Source: JBOGGN01 sp050744165 (GTDB lineage Bacteria > Actinomycetota > Acidimicrobiia > Acidimicrobiales > Palsa-688). Taken from it: 6,933 bases of DNA. The notes below the pieces were generated by a model, which saw nothing but the letters and a program-made list of their open reading frames with translations, was not told the DNA's origin and made no database searches. Location: positions 1 through 6,933 of the forward strand of contig JBOGGN010000314.1 in the NCBI GenBank assembly GCA_050744165.1, given 5' to 3'. Of the stretch, positions 1 to 6,416 are shown piece by piece. Both the position numbers and the translations under genes were made by a program. The number at the start of each line of letters is the position of its first letter. The stretch's first letter is position 1.

Positions 1-1599
1 GGTGACCGAGGCGGTCTGGGAGCTACCGGTCTGGGTGATCCAGGTGATGGAGATCTTGTCGCCCGGGTGGTGGGGCTCCAGGGCGGTCGTGACGTCCTGG
101 GCGGTGGAGATCGAGGCGCCGTCGACAGCGGTGATGACGTCGCCGGCGACCAAGCCGGCCTGGGCGGCGGGGGTGTTCGGTGCCACCTGAGTGATTTCGG
201 CCCCGTTGCCCACGCCATTGCTGGTGACGCCGACACCGAGGAAGCCGGTCAGGCCGATGTGGACGGTGGCGCTTCCCTTACCAGACTCGATTTGCTTGGC
301 AATGGACAGCGCCTTGTCGATCGGGATGGTGAAGCTGGAGGTCGCCGAGCTGGCCGAGCCAAAGCCAGAGCTGCGGTTGCTCGAGGAGGCCGCGGTGTCC
401 ATCCCGATGACCTGGCCGTTGGTATTGACCAGGGGCCCACCGGAGTCGCCGGGTTGGATCGGCGCATCAGTCTCGATCATCCCGTTCAACGTCTCGGCGT
501 TGGAGCCGTCGTTATCGCTGGCGGTGATGGTCTGGTTGAGCGCCTGAACGGTGCCGGTCACGACCGACGGGGGCCCACCGACACCGCCGGCATTGCCCAG
601 GGCCACGACAGAGTCGCCCACCTGCACCGTGCTCGAGTCGCCGAGGGGGATCGTCTTCAGCCCCGATGCGTTCTTCAGTTGGAGGACGGCAACGTCGTCG
701 GTCTTGTCGAAGCCGACCACGGTGGCGGAGTACGTCTGGTTGGTGCTCGGGATGGTGACCGAGATGGTCGTTGCCTGGTCGATCACGTGGTTGTTGGTGA
801 GGACCAGGCCGCTGGCGCTGAGCACCTCACCGGTGCCCGCGGCGGCCGCGTTCTGGAAGCTCAGCTCGGTGTTCACATCCACGATGCCCGGTGACACCTT
901 GGCTGCGATGGCCGACGCAGCAGCCGAGATCGAACCCTGCGAGCCGGTGCCGTTGGAGGATCCAGTCCCGCCGGTGCCGTTGGAGTATCCAGTCCCGCCA
1001 GTGCCATTGCTGCCGCCGCCGAAGACGCCCGAACCGCCCCCGAGCGCGCCCGACCCGGGGAAGTTAAAGCTCCCCGACGAGGGCAGCGTCGAGGGCGAGG
1101 ACTGAGAGGCGAGCGACGGCGAGGAGGGCTTCGCCAGGCTGTGGCCGATGATCACTCCGACGACCGCCGCCACGAGGGCCGCGACCAGCACCATGGCGAT
1201 GGCACTACGCCGGCGCCGGTCGGGCTGACCGCTCGGAGCTGGGGACCAACCCTGGGGCGGGTTACCAGCCGGCGAATAGCTTCCGGCCGGCGGAAACCCG
1301 GCGCCGGGCCCATAGCCCGAAGAAGGCGGGTAGCCCCCGTAGCCTCCGGCGGGCGGACTCCCGTAGCCGCCCGTTGGTGAGTCGCCATAGCCTCCGGCGG
1401 GGGGAGTGCCGTAGCCTCCGGCTTCGGGGTAGCTGTCATAGCTGCCGTACCCGCTGGTGTCGCCGCCGGCAACACCGGGGGTCGTCGGAGCGACCCAGGT
1501 CGGGGCCCATCCAGGGCTCTCCTGACCCAGGTCGGCGGGATAGGGCGAGGTGGGAGGGTAGGTCCCGCCGACGCCCGGCGTTTGAGAGGTATCGCTCAC
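1..1599 (-). CDS. htrA: HtrA/PepD-like membrane-anchored serine protease with PDZ domain (C-terminal end cut by window edge)
   Basis: Predicted S1C-family protease that degrades or refolds misfolded proteins outside the cytoplasmic membrane. The visible 533 codons read, in order: a disordered cytoplasmic segment rich in Pro, Gly and Tyr (1-127), a positive RRRR stop (128-131), one membrane helix (about 132-152), a Ser/Gly/Asn/Thr-rich linker (153-222), a trypsin-like domain (about 223-445) and a PDZ domain (about 447 to the edge). The triad is complete: His271 in TNNHVI, Asp302 in DDVAVL and Ser386 in GDSGGP. The PDZ carboxylate-binding loop fits GFLGVGV near 453-459. The GTG start at 1599 is chosen because AGGAG lies 7 bases upstream and no nearer in-frame start exists. 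The reading frame is open through position 1, and by PDZ length only a handful of residues should be missing. It probably shares a transcript with the DUF2510 gene upstream. Family assignment is firm; the exact orthologue (for example mycobacterial PepD) is inferred. Confidence 0.95.
   Translation of the reverse strand, partial: MSDTSQTPGVGGTYPPTSPYPADLGQESPGWAPTWVAPTTPGVAGGDTSGYGSYDSYPEAGGYGTPPAGGYGDSPTGGYGSPPAGGYGGYPPSSGYGPGAGFPPAGSYSPAGNPPQGWSPAPSGQPDRRRRSAIAMVLVAALVAAVVGVIIGHSLAKPSSPSLASQSSPSTLPSSGSFNFPGSGALGGGSGVFGGGSNGTGGTGYSNGTGGTGSSNGTGSQGSISAAASAIAAKVSPGIVDVNTELSFQNAAAAGTGEVLSASGLVLTNNHVIDQATTISVTIPSTNQTYSATVVGFDKTDDVAVLQLKNASGLKTIPLGDSSTVQVGDSVVALGNAGGVGGPPSVVTGTVQALNQTITASDNDGSNAETLNGMIETDAPIQPGDSGGPLVNTNGQVIGMDTAASSSNRSSGFGSASSATSSFTIPIDKALSIAKQIESGKGSATVHIGLTGFLGVGVTSNGVGNGAEITQVAPNTPAAQAGLVAGDVITAVDGASISTAQDVTTALEPHHPGDKISITWITQTGSSQTASVT
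944..1012. repeat. 27-bp tandem repeat inside the protease linker
   Basis: Two adjacent 27-base copies (944-970 and 971-997) differ at one base, followed by a degraded partial third copy (998-1012). On the minus strand the unit encodes nine residues, giving the Ser-Asn-Gly-Thr-Gly pattern at protein positions 197-201, 206-210 and 215-219, between the membrane helix and the protease domain. Near-identity of the two copies points to recent duplication or slippage. The repeat length is a multiple of three, so the frame is kept. Confidence 0.85.
1324..1419. repeat. Four degenerate 24-bp repeats encoding GGYG-type units
   Basis: Read on the minus strand, this stretch encodes four consecutive eight-residue units that each begin Gly-Gly-Tyr-Gly (protein positions 61-68, 69-76, 77-84 and 85-92 of the HtrA-like protease). 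Units one to three continue with Thr/Ser/Asp and Pro (TPPA, DSPT, SPPA) and the fourth is diverged (GYPP). At the DNA level the plus strand shows recurring gtagcctccggc-like blocks. The segment is predicted to be disordered and cytoplasmic. Confidence 0.8.
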
Positions 1600-1711
1600 G
1601 GGTTCGCTCCTGTAGCTGATGTTCCATTCGCAGTGAACGTCGCCAATCTCAAAGCCCGATAGGGAGCCTCTGTGGCCATCATGAGACTTTGCGCCGACTG
1701 GCCTGAGGCGA
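1600..1711. other. 112-base gap between the DUF2510 and protease genes
   Basis: Apart from the ribosome binding site at its left end I see no convincing promoter, terminator hairpin or small gene. A TTGAGA hexamer occurs on the minus strand (about 1645-1650) but no acceptable -10 box follows at 16-18 bases. The gap is compatible either with read-through from the DUF2510 gene or with a separate weak promoter for the protease. Confidence 0.5.
1607..1611 (-). promoter_or_regulatory. Ribosome binding site deciding the GTG start of the protease
   Basis: The minus strand reads AGGAG here, followed by a 7-base spacer and then GTG at 1599. It supports the GTG start over any internal start; no ATG lies in the correct frame nearby upstream. 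Confidence 0.75.
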
Positions 1712-2818
1712 TCATTTGTTGACCACCGATGCCGGCAGCATGGCGATGCGGCTCGCGAATACCGACACGATGGCCTGGATCGAATCCTGGCCGGTGACCG
1801 GCACCTGGGAGCCGTCGGGGTTGGGGAAGTAGAGGCCCATCAGGACCCGACCTCGGCGAAGGTAGACGGCCACCGAATGGCCGGTGCTTCCACTGTCGTC
1901 GGTCTGGGTGAAGTCGTACGCCTGGCGCTCCACAGTGGCCGTCTGCGACCACGACCCGTCCGGCGCAGCGTTGAACATGGTGGTCACAGTGCCCTCACCG
2001 ATGGGGCTCACGACCGGCGTCGAGGGGCAGTGGGCGACGACCGAGCGAAGCTCGGAGAACGCTTGGGTGGTCGCCGCCGCGTTCTTGTACAAGACCGCTT
2101 CGGTGCTCAAGGCCTCATTGCCCTCGGAGTCAATGGCCGCCACCTGCAGGCGGGCGGTACGCATCGACTCGCTCGGGTAGGTCCCGTTGCACAAGTCGAG
2201 CGTTGCGTCACCGGAGTCGACCTGGTCGCCCCCCGCGATTTCCTGCACCACGTAGGTAGAGGGGACGTCGGACTGCGACAACACGAGCGTCTGGAGGACG
2301 GCGGCGTCGGGATCGGCCGGCTGGCTGGGCAAGGGTCCGAGGAAGGTCCGCGTCGGCGTCTTGTGCCGGAAGGCGTAGTACCCGGCCAAGGTGGCCACGG
2401 ATCCCACCACCAGCATGACCGCCACGATGAGGGCGATGAGCTCGGCTGTCGTCATGCGGGACAGGCGGTTCTTCCCCGGCGGCGGCGTTGGGGCCCACGG
2501 CGTGTCGGCCGGTGTCCCCCACGGCGAGGTTGACACTGGAGGGGTCCAGTTCGGTGGCGGTGCGTTTGGGTCGCGACCCGATGGCGGTGGCCCGGGCAAC
2601 GTCGAGGTCGGTGTCGCGTCGCCGCCTTCGGTGTTCTCTTCCGCCTCGGCTACGGGCGCCGGTCCGTGCGGGAAGGACCCCGCGGTCCAGCCGGATCCGT
2701 CCCAATAGCGGTGTTGGCCGCGCGACCAGGGGTCGGGATACCACCCCGCAGTCGGGGCTTCCCCCGGCCGAGTAGGAGCGCTCGGGCCCGAACCCCAACC
2801 GTGGCTTTGGTCGCTCAT
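1712..2818 (-). CDS. DUF2510 single-pass membrane protein with extracytoplasmic sensor-like domain
   Basis: A 368-residue protein of unknown function. Residues 25-48 match the DUF2510 motif (GWYPDP, then RYWDGSGWT), a short Trp-rich module common at the cytoplasmic N-terminus of actinobacterial membrane proteins. A Pro-rich disordered linker follows (50-120), then one membrane helix (about 125-148) and an extracytoplasmic domain (152-368). The outer domain has exactly two cysteines, Cys210 (LDLCNGTYPSE) and Cys264, which could form a disulfide. Its pattern recalls the PknH-like extracellular sensor fold, but I cannot confirm that without a profile search. The ATG at 2818 has an AAGGA motif 5 bases upstream. 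It lies just upstream of the HtrA-like protease on the same strand and has the same cytoplasmic-disordered, one-helix, outer-domain plan, so it may sense or regulate for that protease; this is inference. Confidence 0.9.
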   Translation of the reverse strand: MSDQSHGWGSGPSAPTRPGEAPTAGWYPDPWSRGQHRYWDGSGWTAGSFPHGPAPVAEAEENTEGGDATPTSTLPGPPPSGRDPNAPPPNWTPPVSTSPWGTPADTPWAPTPPPGKNRLSRMTTAELIALIVAVMLVVGSVATLAGYYAFRHKTPTRTFLGPLPSQPADPDAAVLQTLVLSQSDVPSTYVVQEIAGGDQVDSGDATLDLCNGTYPSESMRTARLQVAAIDSEGNEALSTEAVLYKNAAATTQAFSELRSVVAHCPSTPVVSPIGEGTVTTMFNAAPDGSWSQTATVERQAYDFTQTDDSGSTGHSVAVYLRRGRVLMGLYFPNPDGSQVPVTGQDSIQAIVSVFASRIAMLPASVVNK

Positions 2819-2823
2819 TCACT

Positions 2824-2828
2824 TCCTT
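2824..2828 (-). promoter_or_regulatory. Ribosome binding site of the DUF2510 gene
   Basis: The minus strand reads AAGGA inside a longer purine run (GGAAGGAAG), 5 bases before the ATG at 2818. It supports that ATG rather than the out-of-frame GTG four bases upstream. Confidence 0.7.
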
Positions 2829-3047
2829 CCGGTCGCGGCCTGCGACCCGTCCTCCGCCAGTTAACTTCGAATGTGGTGGTGCGGAGTAAGTCCCGGCTGA
2901 GTGTGCGCTGTGAAAACGCTAGTCAGTGGCTGTACTTACCTGTTTCCCAGCTAACCGCCAGGTCTCCTTGAGGTTCGGACAGCACGCTTGGCCGAAAGGG
3001 CGAGAATGGTGGTTGCCGGACGGAGCCCCCCTTTTCCCACCACCCGC

Positions 3048-3054
3048 GAAGGAG
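3048..3054 (+). promoter_or_regulatory. Ribosome binding site deciding the moxR start
   Basis: GAAGGAG lies 8 bases before the ATG at 3063. This is stronger than the sites before the alternative in-frame starts TTG at 2988 and ATG at 3006, and is the main reason for choosing 3063. Confidence 0.75.
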
Positions 3055-3062
3055 ACCGTGAA

Positions 3063-4304
3063 ATGCAGGACCCCGCAGCCATCCTCGAAGACGCCCTGTT
3101 CCAGATCAAGCGGGTGATCGTGGGCCAGGACCGGATGGTGGAGCGTGCCTTTGTGTGCCTACTGGCCCGAGGGCATTGCCTGATCGAGGGGGTGCCCGGC
3201 CTGGCCAAGACGCTGACGGTCTCGACCATGGCCACCGTGGTCGGCGGCACCTTCACCCGCATCCAGTTCACGCCTGACCTGGTGCCGGCCGACATCGTCG
3301 GGACTCGGATCTGGCGGCCGTCGCAAGAGGAGTTCGACATCGAGTGGGGTCCGGTGTTCGCCAACTTGGTGCTGGCGGACGAGATCAACCGAGCCCCCGC
3401 CAAGGTTCAGTCGGCACTGCTCGAGGTCATGGCCGAGCGCCAGGTGTCGATCGGGGGCCACACGCGCCGGGTCCCCGAGCCTTTCCTCGTGCTTGCGACA
3501 CAGAACCCGATCGAGTCCGAGGGGGTCTACGCCCTGCCCGAGGCTCAACGGGACCGGTTCATGATGCAGATCGTGGTGGAGCAGCCGTCGTACCAGGAGG
3601 AAGTGGAGATCGCTCGGCGTATGAGCGTGCGACCGCCGGCGGCCGACCCGGTGCTGTCCTCAGGCCAGCTCCGGGAGTTGCAGGACCGGGTCGACGACGT
3701 CTTCGTCCACCACGCCGTCCAGGACTACGCGGTGCGGCTGGTGATGGCGACGAGGGATCCGGCTCGCTGGGGCCTGCCGGGCCTCGCCGGCCAGATCGCC
3801 CTCGGCGCCAGCCCCCGGGCGACCCTGGGCTTGTTGTCAGCCGGCCGGGCGCTGGCCATGCTGCGGGGCCGGCGCTTCCTCGTGCCGAAGGACATCTACG
3901 ACGTTGCCCCCGAGGTGTTGCGCCATCGCATCCTGCTGACCTACGACGGGTTGGCCTCGGGCATCGAGGTCGATGCCATCGTGGGCCAGATCCTGGGGAC
4001 GATCCAAGCGCCTCGGGTGGCGCCCCACCAGGACGAAGGACGGCCAGGTGTCGGCGGCGGCCCGATGGCGGGCGGGCCGGTCGGGGCGGGCGGGCCGGGC
4101 GCGCCTGCGGCACCATCTGTCGTCGGCACGACCCAATCGTTTCCGCCGCCCCCGCCGGGTCGCCCAGCGGCGAGCGGAACATTCCCGCCCTTTCCTGCAT
4201 CCCCGGCGAGCCCCTCTCCGTCGATGGAAACCCACCCCGCCCCGGCAGGCGTTGATGCCCAGGCCGAGGAGGCGGACGAGGATCCCTTCGAGGCAACCTC
4301 ATGA
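3063..4304 (+). CDS. moxR: MoxR-family AAA+ ATPase
   Basis: Cytoplasmic ATPase of 413 residues, thought in this family to act as a chaperone that remodels or matures partner proteins together with VWA-domain proteins. Visible motifs: N-terminal helix leading to VIVGQD (18-23), Walker A GVPGLAKT (43-50), Walker B VLADE (103-107), sensor 1 Asn148 in ATQNP, arginine-finger region EAQRDRF (160-166) and sensor 2 Arg252 in ASPRAT. All key ATPase residues are present, so it should be active. The conserved domain ends near residue 320. The remaining 93 residues are a Pro/Gly/Ala-rich tail ending in an acidic stretch (EEADEDPFE), longer than in most MoxR proteins, which usually stop near 320-350. The start at 3063 gives a normal family N-terminus; in-frame ATG 3006 and TTG 2988 would add residues that look unlike the family. 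The stop overlaps the next start by four bases. Confidence 0.96.
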   Translation: MQDPAAILEDALFQIKRVIVGQDRMVERAFVCLLARGHCLIEGVPGLAKTLTVSTMATVVGGTFTRIQFTPDLVPADIVGTRIWRPSQEEFDIEWGPVFANLVLADEINRAPAKVQSALLEVMAERQVSIGGHTRRVPEPFLVLATQNPIESEGVYALPEAQRDRFMMQIVVEQPSYQEEVEIARRMSVRPPAADPVLSSGQLRELQDRVDDVFVHHAVQDYAVRLVMATRDPARWGLPGLAGQIALGASPRATLGLLSAGRALAMLRGRRFLVPKDIYDVAPEVLRHRILLTYDGLASGIEVDAIVGQILGTIQAPRVAPHQDEGRPGVGGGPMAGGPVGAGGPGAPAAPSVVGTTQSFPPPPPGRPAASGTFPPFPASPASPSPSMETHPAPAGVDAQAEEADEDPFEATS

Positions 4305-5401
4305 GCCAGGCCCAACGCGAAGCCGGCTTGCGGTGGCGCCAGTGGTCTCGGCGCCGACCCCCGGCGACCCCGCCGTCGGCGCTCCCGGCCGACCTAGCCA
4401 AGCGGGCGGCCGCACTGCGGCGCTTGGAACTTGACGTCACCCGGCGGCTGGACGGACTGGTCAGCGGCGACTATCGCACTTCCGTGAGTGGCCCAGGCAG
4501 CGAACCCGCCGGCGCCCGGCTGTACAGCCCGGGCGACGACGCCCGCCGAATCGACTGGAACCTGACTGCCCGCATGGTCACCGCCCACATCCGCACCACC
4601 GATGCCGATCGTGAACTGGAGACCTGGATCATCGCCGACCGCTCGGCGAGCTTGGACTTCGGCACTGCCAAATGCGAGAAGCGGGAGGTGGCCCTGGCCG
4701 CCGTCGCCGCCTTCGGATTCCTCAGCGCTCGAGCCGGTAACCGCCTCGGGGTGGTGATCTCCGGCGGCGAGGAGCTTGTGCGTCTTCCGGCCCGCAGCGG
4801 CCGCCGAGCCACCATGGCGGCGCTGGCCAGCTTGTACGACACGCCGCGGCGGGAGCAGGCGCCGGGCCCCAAGGCCGACCTCACCGCCGCGCTGACCATG
4901 GTCGAGCAGGTTCAGCGCCGCCGCGGCCAGGTCATCGTGGTGTCCGACTTCCTGGACCGCACCGATTGGGGCGGCCCCCTCCGGCGGCTGCGGCTTCGCC
5001 AACAAGTGATTGCCGTCCAGATCAGCGACCCCCGCGAGCTCGAGTTGCCGGCCGTAGGCATGCTCGACCTGGTGGACGCCGAGACCGGCGCCCGCCTCAC
5101 CGTCCAGACGAACTCGCCCGCCCTCCGGGCGCGATACGCCGAGGCGGTGGCCGAGCGACAGGAACATATTCGCCACCAGTTGTCCGACGCCGGCATCGAA
5201 CACCTTGAGCTGTCGACGAGCCGTGACTGGGTCGTGGACGTGGCCCGGTTCGTGCGGTTGCGCCGCACCTTCGGCTCCCCTCAGCGCGGCAGCCGCCTGG
5301 GTGGCCACCTCAGGGGCTCGCCCGCGTCCTTGGCGGGCGGGGCGCCCGCGTTGGCTCAGACCTCGGCCGGCGCCACCAAGATGGCCGAGCCCCGGCGATG
5401 A
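4301..5401 (+). CDS. DUF58 protein (VWA-like fold), MoxR partner
   Basis: A 366-residue protein with the DUF58 signature YSPGDDARRIDWN at 75-87 followed by AR at 90-91. The domain has a VWA-like fold, and a MIDAS-type DxSxS is visible at Asp113-Ser115-Ser117, with a further Asp216 in VVSDF, so metal binding is possible. No membrane helix is visible, unlike many longer DUF58 proteins, so this is the short soluble form and is probably cytoplasmic. The first 30 residues are Arg/Pro-rich, and the last 40 or so (from about 326) are Gly/Ser/Ala-rich and look disordered. ATG at 4301 overlaps the moxR stop as ATGA, with GAGG 7 bases upstream, and its own stop overlaps the next gene the same way, indicating translational coupling. 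The same gene order is known as Rv1479-Rv1481 in M. tuberculosis. The biochemical role of DUF58 is not established. Confidence 0.93.
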   Translation: MSQAQREAGLRWRQWSRRRPPATPPSALPADLAKRAAALRRLELDVTRRLDGLVSGDYRTSVSGPGSEPAGARLYSPGDDARRIDWNLTARMVTAHIRTTDADRELETWIIADRSASLDFGTAKCEKREVALAAVAAFGFLSARAGNRLGVVISGGEELVRLPARSGRRATMAALASLYDTPRREQAPGPKADLTAALTMVEQVQRRRGQVIVVSDFLDRTDWGGPLRRLRLRQQVIAVQISDPRELELPAVGMLDLVDAETGARLTVQTNSPALRARYAEAVAERQEHIRHQLSDAGIEHLELSTSRDWVVDVARFVRLRRTFGSPQRGSRLGGHLRGSPASLAGGAPALAQTSAGATKMAEPRR

Positions 5402-6366
5402 CCTTCCTCGCCTCGTGGCGCCTCGCGTTGCTGGCGGCACCCCTGGTGCTGCTGATCGTGTACCTGGTGGTGCAGCGGTCGCGGCGCAAGGTGGCGGTCC
5501 GCTTCACCAGCGTCGATCTGCTGGCCTCGGTCGTACCGCGGCGTTCCGGCTGGCAGCGGCACATCGCCTCGGCGGCGTTGCTGCTGGCCCTGGTGCTCCT
5601 CGTAACCGCCTTTGCCGAACCGGCCCGGGTCGAGCGCACCCCCAAACAACAGGCGACGGTGATGCTGACGCTCGACATCTCCGGCTCTATGATCGCCACC
5701 GACGTCAGCCCCACCCGGTTGGGTGCCGCTCAGCAGGCGGCTCGGGTCTTCGCCCAGGCGTTGCCCCCGGGCGTCCAGCTGGGCCTGATTTCCTTCTCGA
5801 CGACCGGCAGTGTCCTGGTCTCGCCCACCTCGGACCGCTCCGCCGTCGTCTCCGCCATCAACTCGCTTCAGCCCGGCGGTGGTACGGCGACCGCCGCTGC
5901 CTTGGACTTGGCCCTCCACGCCGTCACCTCCCAGCCCCGGGCCGCCAATGGCAAGCCGACCCCTGCGGCCATCGTGTTGATGAGCGACGGTGCTCCGACC
6001 CTGGGCATCAGCGGGGCCTCGCCCCTCGAGAGCGCCTACTCGGAAGCCTCCCTGGCCAAGCAGGACGGGGTGCCGATCGACACCATCGCCTTCGGAACCG
6101 AGAATGGGACGGTGAGCATCGAAGGCCAGACGATCCCGGTGCCTTCAGACCCGGCGGCGATGTCGGAGATCGCGTCCCTTTCAGGCGGGAAGACCTTCAC
6201 CGCCCAGAGCGCCCAGCAGTTGAACTCGGTGTACCGCCAGATCGGCCGGGTAGTGGGCTACGACACCCACCGCCACGAGGTCACCGCCTGGTTCACGGGC
6301 ATCGGCTTGGCCCTGGCGGCCTTGGCCGGCGTCGCCGGATTGCTCTGGACCCAGCGACTCGCGTAA
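5398..6366 (+). CDS. BatA-like membrane protein with VWA domain
   Basis: A 322-residue membrane protein. Hydrophobic helices lie at about 9-25, 56-73 and 299-317. The 26-55 loop is strongly positive (RSRRK, PRR), so by the positive-inside rule it is cytoplasmic and the VWA domain (about 86-280) faces outward. The metal-binding MIDAS is complete: Asp93, Ser95 and Ser97 in DISGSM, Thr163 in GGGTAT and Asp197 in MSDG. VWA domains bind protein partners through this metal site. It is the third gene of the MoxR-DUF58-VWA operon, starting with an ATGA overlap and without a clear ribosome binding site of its own, so translation likely depends on the upstream gene. Length and topology match actinobacterial Rv1481-type proteins and BatA. 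No separate BatB or TPR gene follows. The partner protein is unknown. Confidence 0.94.
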   Translation: MTFLASWRLALLAAPLVLLIVYLVVQRSRRKVAVRFTSVDLLASVVPRRSGWQRHIASAALLLALVLLVTAFAEPARVERTPKQQATVMLTLDISGSMIATDVSPTRLGAAQQAARVFAQALPPGVQLGLISFSTTGSVLVSPTSDRSAVVSAINSLQPGGGTATAAALDLALHAVTSQPRAANGKPTPAAIVLMSDGAPTLGISGASPLESAYSEASLAKQDGVPIDTIAFGTENGTVSIEGQTIPVPSDPAAMSEIASLSGGKTFTAQSAQQLNSVYRQIGRVVGYDTHRHEVTAWFTGIGLALAALAGVAGLLWTQRLA

Positions 6367-6416
6367 CTTAGTCGATTCGCTGATATCCCGGCCCCTGGTG
6401 TGGGTACGACTGGGAC
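6367..6416. other. 50-base gap after the VWA gene
   Basis: No terminator hairpin is visible here, so read-through from the operon into the small downstream gene is possible. GATATC (6382-6387) is the only A/T-rich patch, and I see no matching -35 box. Confidence 0.4.

Larger units (their letters stand above)
2819..3062. promoter_or_regulatory. Divergent intergenic region expected to hold promoters for both operons
   Basis: This 244-base region separates leftward and rightward genes, so at least one promoter for each direction should lie here. It is less GC-rich than its flanks, with two adjacent palindromic hexamers, GTTAAC (2860-2865) and TTCGAA (2866-2871), and an A/T-richer stretch around 2908-2945. 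No -35/-10 pair fits the vegetative consensus well in either direction, so individual promoters are not placed. Function is inferred from the gene orientation. Confidence 0.5.

Noticed and set aside
67..894. Long open frame on the plus strand antisense to the protease
   Set aside because: It mirrors the coding frame of a protein with clear catalytic motifs; GC-rich coding DNA commonly leaves the opposite strand open. The product shows no recognisable domain.
2908..2938. Possible plus-strand promoter, GTGAAA and TACTTA with 17-base spacing
   Set aside because: The -10-like hexamer matches the consensus only in its first two bases, so it is not called.
2988..3062. Upstream extension of MoxR from TTG 2988 or ATG 3006
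   Set aside because: The extra residues are not family-like, and the best ribosome binding site (3048-3054) serves the ATG at 3063. ATG 3006 has AAAGGG 5 bases upstream, so it cannot be fully excluded.
3559..4440. Long minus-strand open frame opposite moxR and DUF58
   Set aside because: The product is Arg/Pro/Gly-rich low complexity without a domain, and the plus strand carries strong AAA+ motifs. It is a compositional shadow.
5205..6371. Plus-strand open frame of 388 codons overlapping the VWA gene
   Set aside because: It is out of frame with the VWA protein, which has a complete MIDAS and membrane helices; the alternative product is Arg/Pro-rich without motifs.
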